A stretch of DNA of 64,000 bases from Proteinivorax tanatarense (GTDB taxonomy: Bacteria > Bacillota > Proteinivoracia > Proteinivoracales > Proteinivoracaceae): NCBI RefSeq assembly GCF_040267685.1, contig NZ_CP158367.1, forward strand, positions 496,001-560,000. Direction: 5' to 3'. The position numbers and the translations under genes were made by a program. Shown in pieces: positions 62,353-64,000 of the stretch. Position 1 is the stretch's first letter, and the number at the start of each line of letters is the position of its first letter. Below the pieces are notes generated by a model, which made no database searches, was not told where the DNA came from, and was given only the letters and a program-made list of their open reading frames with translations.

Positions 62353-63093
62353 TTAAGAGCTTAAACATCGTCTTTTACTTTGAAATATTTGATGCTGGGC
62401 TTTAACAATAGATTTGTAGGCATCTTTATCAATTTTTTTAAATATATCAATTTTAGGTAGAGAATTTACTTCATATATCCAAGGTGCAAAAAAAGTATCA
62501 AGTTTTATGTCTAAGGAAAGTTGAGATATATGGGGAAAATATTTATATAGTTGATTTGCAGAATTTATAGCTAATATCGTAAAAAGTTTTTTAAAGGATA
62601 TTTGATAATCATTGGAAATATCTAGTTTATCTAGCACATATTTCAAGCTGTATCCCTTTTTTTCATTGGTAGAGGATGATACCGCTATGCCTGTGACTTT
62701 CCAATAGGATTTTGGGCGTTGAACTATAGCTTTTATTATAAAGCTGTTATTATCAACTTTGGGTGTATCGGAACCATGTTGAATGATATAAGGTTCTTTT
62801 GACATGAAAGGAACAATTTGGGACCAAAGATCTCTGCGGTCTAAATTAGAAATAGTTCGGTACTGAAATTGGAGTTTAAAATTATTTTTTGTTTTTTGAA
62901 CCATAAAAGATTTTTTTTCTTTAACACCTTTACAAGGTTTGCAAAAAACCATAGGGTAACTAGTTATGAAGTTTTGAAAAGTACTGGATGTAAGAAACGT
63001 GGTTTTTGGAAGAAAGTTATTAATTATTGGGTGTTGAGATAAAATTTCATTTTTAATTAGCTTATTATTGATATGTGACTTTTTTAACTCCAT
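62353..63093 (-). CDS. YheC/YheD-type spore-coat-associated ATP-grasp
   Basis: 246 residues. NNFLPKTTFLTSSTFQNFIT, YPMVFCKPCKGVKEKKSFMV (ATP-binding lysine in KP), YIIQHGSDTPKVDNNSFIIK, SLDIKLDTFFAPWIYEVNSL (metal-binding E-x-N). These fit the YheC/YheD family whose members associate with the endospore coat. It is shorter than typical members (~350-450 residues), lacking the first domain. 74 nt before the next gene on the same strand. Confidence 0.75.
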   Translation of the reverse strand: MELKKSHINNKLIKNEILSQHPIINNFLPKTTFLTSSTFQNFITSYPMVFCKPCKGVKEKKSFMVQKTKNNFKLQFQYRTISNLDRRDLWSQIVPFMSKEPYIIQHGSDTPKVDNNSFIIKAIVQRPKSYWKVTGIAVSSSTNEKKGYSLKYVLDKLDISNDYQISFKKLFTILAINSANQLYKYFPHISQLSLDIKLDTFFAPWIYEVNSLPKIDIFKKIDKDAYKSIVKAQHQIFQSKRRCLSS

Positions 63094-63174
63094 AGAAACA
63101 CCTTCTTCTGTATGTGGCTTTATATTAACCTATGTTAAAGTTTATAAGGCGTGCTTATTACCAAAATTAAAAAG

Positions 63175-63227
63175 AAAAGGAGCTGTTTCAAAAACAGAAT
63201 GTGCTCTGTTTTGAATCAGCTCCTTTT
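63175..63227 (-). terminator. Terminator after the CAP-domain gene
   Basis: AAAAGGAGCTG(T)TTCAAAAACAGA / TCTGTTTTGAATCAGCTCCTTTT, long stem with small mismatches, loop ATGTGC, T-rich on both strands. Confidence 0.85.
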
Positions 63228-63284
63228 GACTTAAAAACCTTGTAGCTGCGAATAGAGTAACTAAATCCCAGCTAGTTTTTGAAG

Positions 63285-64000
63285 TTATTTAGTAATAAAA
63301 ATTTGGGTTACATAAACCCCTGATGGATTTTGGTCAACTATACCTATTCCTACATGAGTATAATTAGGGTTTAAAATATTTCTACGATGACCATCTGAAG
63401 CCATCAACCTGTGATGGGAAACTATGTAACTTTGAGAAGATGCGATATTTTCTCCAACTCGTCTAAAGCTAATATTTTCGTCACGAAGCATTTGGTTTGC
63501 TCTACCATAAACGGGAGACTCGTGAGCAAAGTAATTATTGTCTATAAAGTCTTGGCTTTTCATGTTAGCTAACCTGCTAACTTGTTCGTCAATCTTTAAC
63601 GGACTAACGCCGGCAGCTTTTCGTTCTTGGTTGATTAAATCGAGCATGTTTAATTCTCTTTGACTAACCTTATATGTTTTTTTATTTTTTTCTTGATTAG
63701 AATCAGAGGATTCTCTGCTAGAGGACTGTTCACTTTCAGAATTTGTGTTGGTGTTAGCTCTTCTTCTATTAGCCCAAAAGTCGTCGATTCCATTAGTTTT
63801 ATCTTGGCTATCAGCAGGGGCGCTTTCTTGCTTATTTTCTTCTTTGTTGTTGACGTTATTCTCAGTGTTGGTATTTGCATTTCTTCTTCTGTTCCAAAAG
63901 TTTGCTATAGTGTTACTTTGTTTTTCATTATCAACATTTGTTTCCTCTGGTTGTTGTTCTGTGGTTGTTTGTTGTTGACTTGTTCCATTGACATGTTGTT
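63285..64000 (-). CDS. CAP/YkwD (SCP-like) domain protein, N-terminus outside the window
   Basis: The frame is open from the stop at 63285 to the window end. The last ~120 residues are the CAP domain: MLDLINQERKAAGVSPLKID, NNYFAHESPVYGRANQML, VGENIASSQSY, SDGHRRNILNPNYTHVGIGI. Before it is a ~115-residue polar Asn/Glu/Gln linker with two copies of an F-W-(x)-N-R-R-R / A-N-T-N-T motif 40 residues apart (at about 63894 and 63774). An internal ATG at 63647 is not the true start. Related YkwD/SafA-region proteins are secreted or spore-associated. Confidence 0.85.
   Translation of the reverse strand, partial: QHVNGTSQQQTTTEQQPEETNVDNEKQSNTIANFWNRRRNANTNTENNVNNKEENKQESAPADSQDKTNGIDDFWANRRRANTNTNSESEQSSSRESSDSNQEKNKKTYKVSQRELNMLDLINQERKAAGVSPLKIDEQVSRLANMKSQDFIDNNYFAHESPVYGRANQMLRDENISFRRVGENIASSQSYIVSHHRLMASDGHRRNILNPNYTHVGIGIVDQNPSGVYVTQIFITK

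Noticed and set aside
1-64000. tRNA, rRNA or prophage genes
   Set aside because: No cloverleaf-like, ribosomal or phage structural sequences noticed on either strand while reading the window; not excluded by a formal scan.

Overview
The window is a stretch of a low-GC, Gram-positive, motile chromosome. Evidence for a spore-forming Clostridia-type anaerobe is the Bacillus/Clostridium-style late flagellar cluster (flgM-flgN-flgK-flgL-fliW-csrA-flaG-fliD-hag-fliS), a YheC/YheD-type spore-coat ATP-grasp, a transketolase split into two genes, RF2 with a programmed frameshift, and many TTG/GTG starts behind strong Shine-Dalgarno sequences. A BCCT betaine-type transporter and a very acidic flagellin centre would fit a salt- or alkali-adapted host, but that is inference; I do not name a species.

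Layout. (1) 1-27,600: flagella and chemotaxis. Hook-junction genes, FliW-CsrA, FlaG, FliD, two FliT-like chaperones, flagellin, YvyF, a second FlaG-like protein, YjfB, CheV, a membrane and a soluble chemotaxis receptor, and FliS. The locus is heavily invaded: three arrays of a REP-pair repeat, a dead IS3-type element, an apparently intact IS481-type element, several dispersed repeat families, dead gene copies, and cargo genes of unclear function (a TPR/ATP-grasp protein, a small helical protein, a tandem GNAT protein). (2) 27,600-34,860: radical SAM protein, TetR-type regulator, BCCT transporter, MobA and HPF, then a repeat-rich gap holding a miniature IS derivative. (3) 34,860-55,860: housekeeping genes secA-prfB-DUF2993-yitT-tktN-tktC, then ftsE-ftsX-M23 protein-ctpA-PDZ membrane protein, then uvrB-uvrA and uvrC. 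(4) 55,980-60,500: a DUF2089/DUF4097 operon in which a short SHOCT-like helical module appears in six proteins, one of them a 33-residue microprotein; it ends with a PrcB-type lipoprotein and yqeC. (5) 61,300-64,000, minus strand: a CAP/YkwD protein running off the window, a YheC/D-type ATP-grasp, and a protein that looks like a decayed amidase.

How parts work together. fliW-csrA upstream, plus a stem-loop in the hag leader presenting GGA in its loop and a second GGA in the ribosome binding site, is the arrangement expected for the FliW-CsrA-flagellin partner switch. Three flagellar/chemotaxis units (flaG-fliD, hag, soluble receptor) have matching sigma-D-like promoters (TAAG-N14-[CT]CGATA). 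FtsEX sits directly upstream of the M23 hydrolase it usually controls. MobA and YqeC both point to molybdenum-enzyme maturation.

The parts I find least explained are the SHOCT-like operon, the REP-pair arrays (including a tandem array+mcp duplication whose second receptor has been lost except for its tail), and the TPR/ParB-like/ATP-grasp gene that shares its promoter block with a small helical gene and that gene's dead copy.
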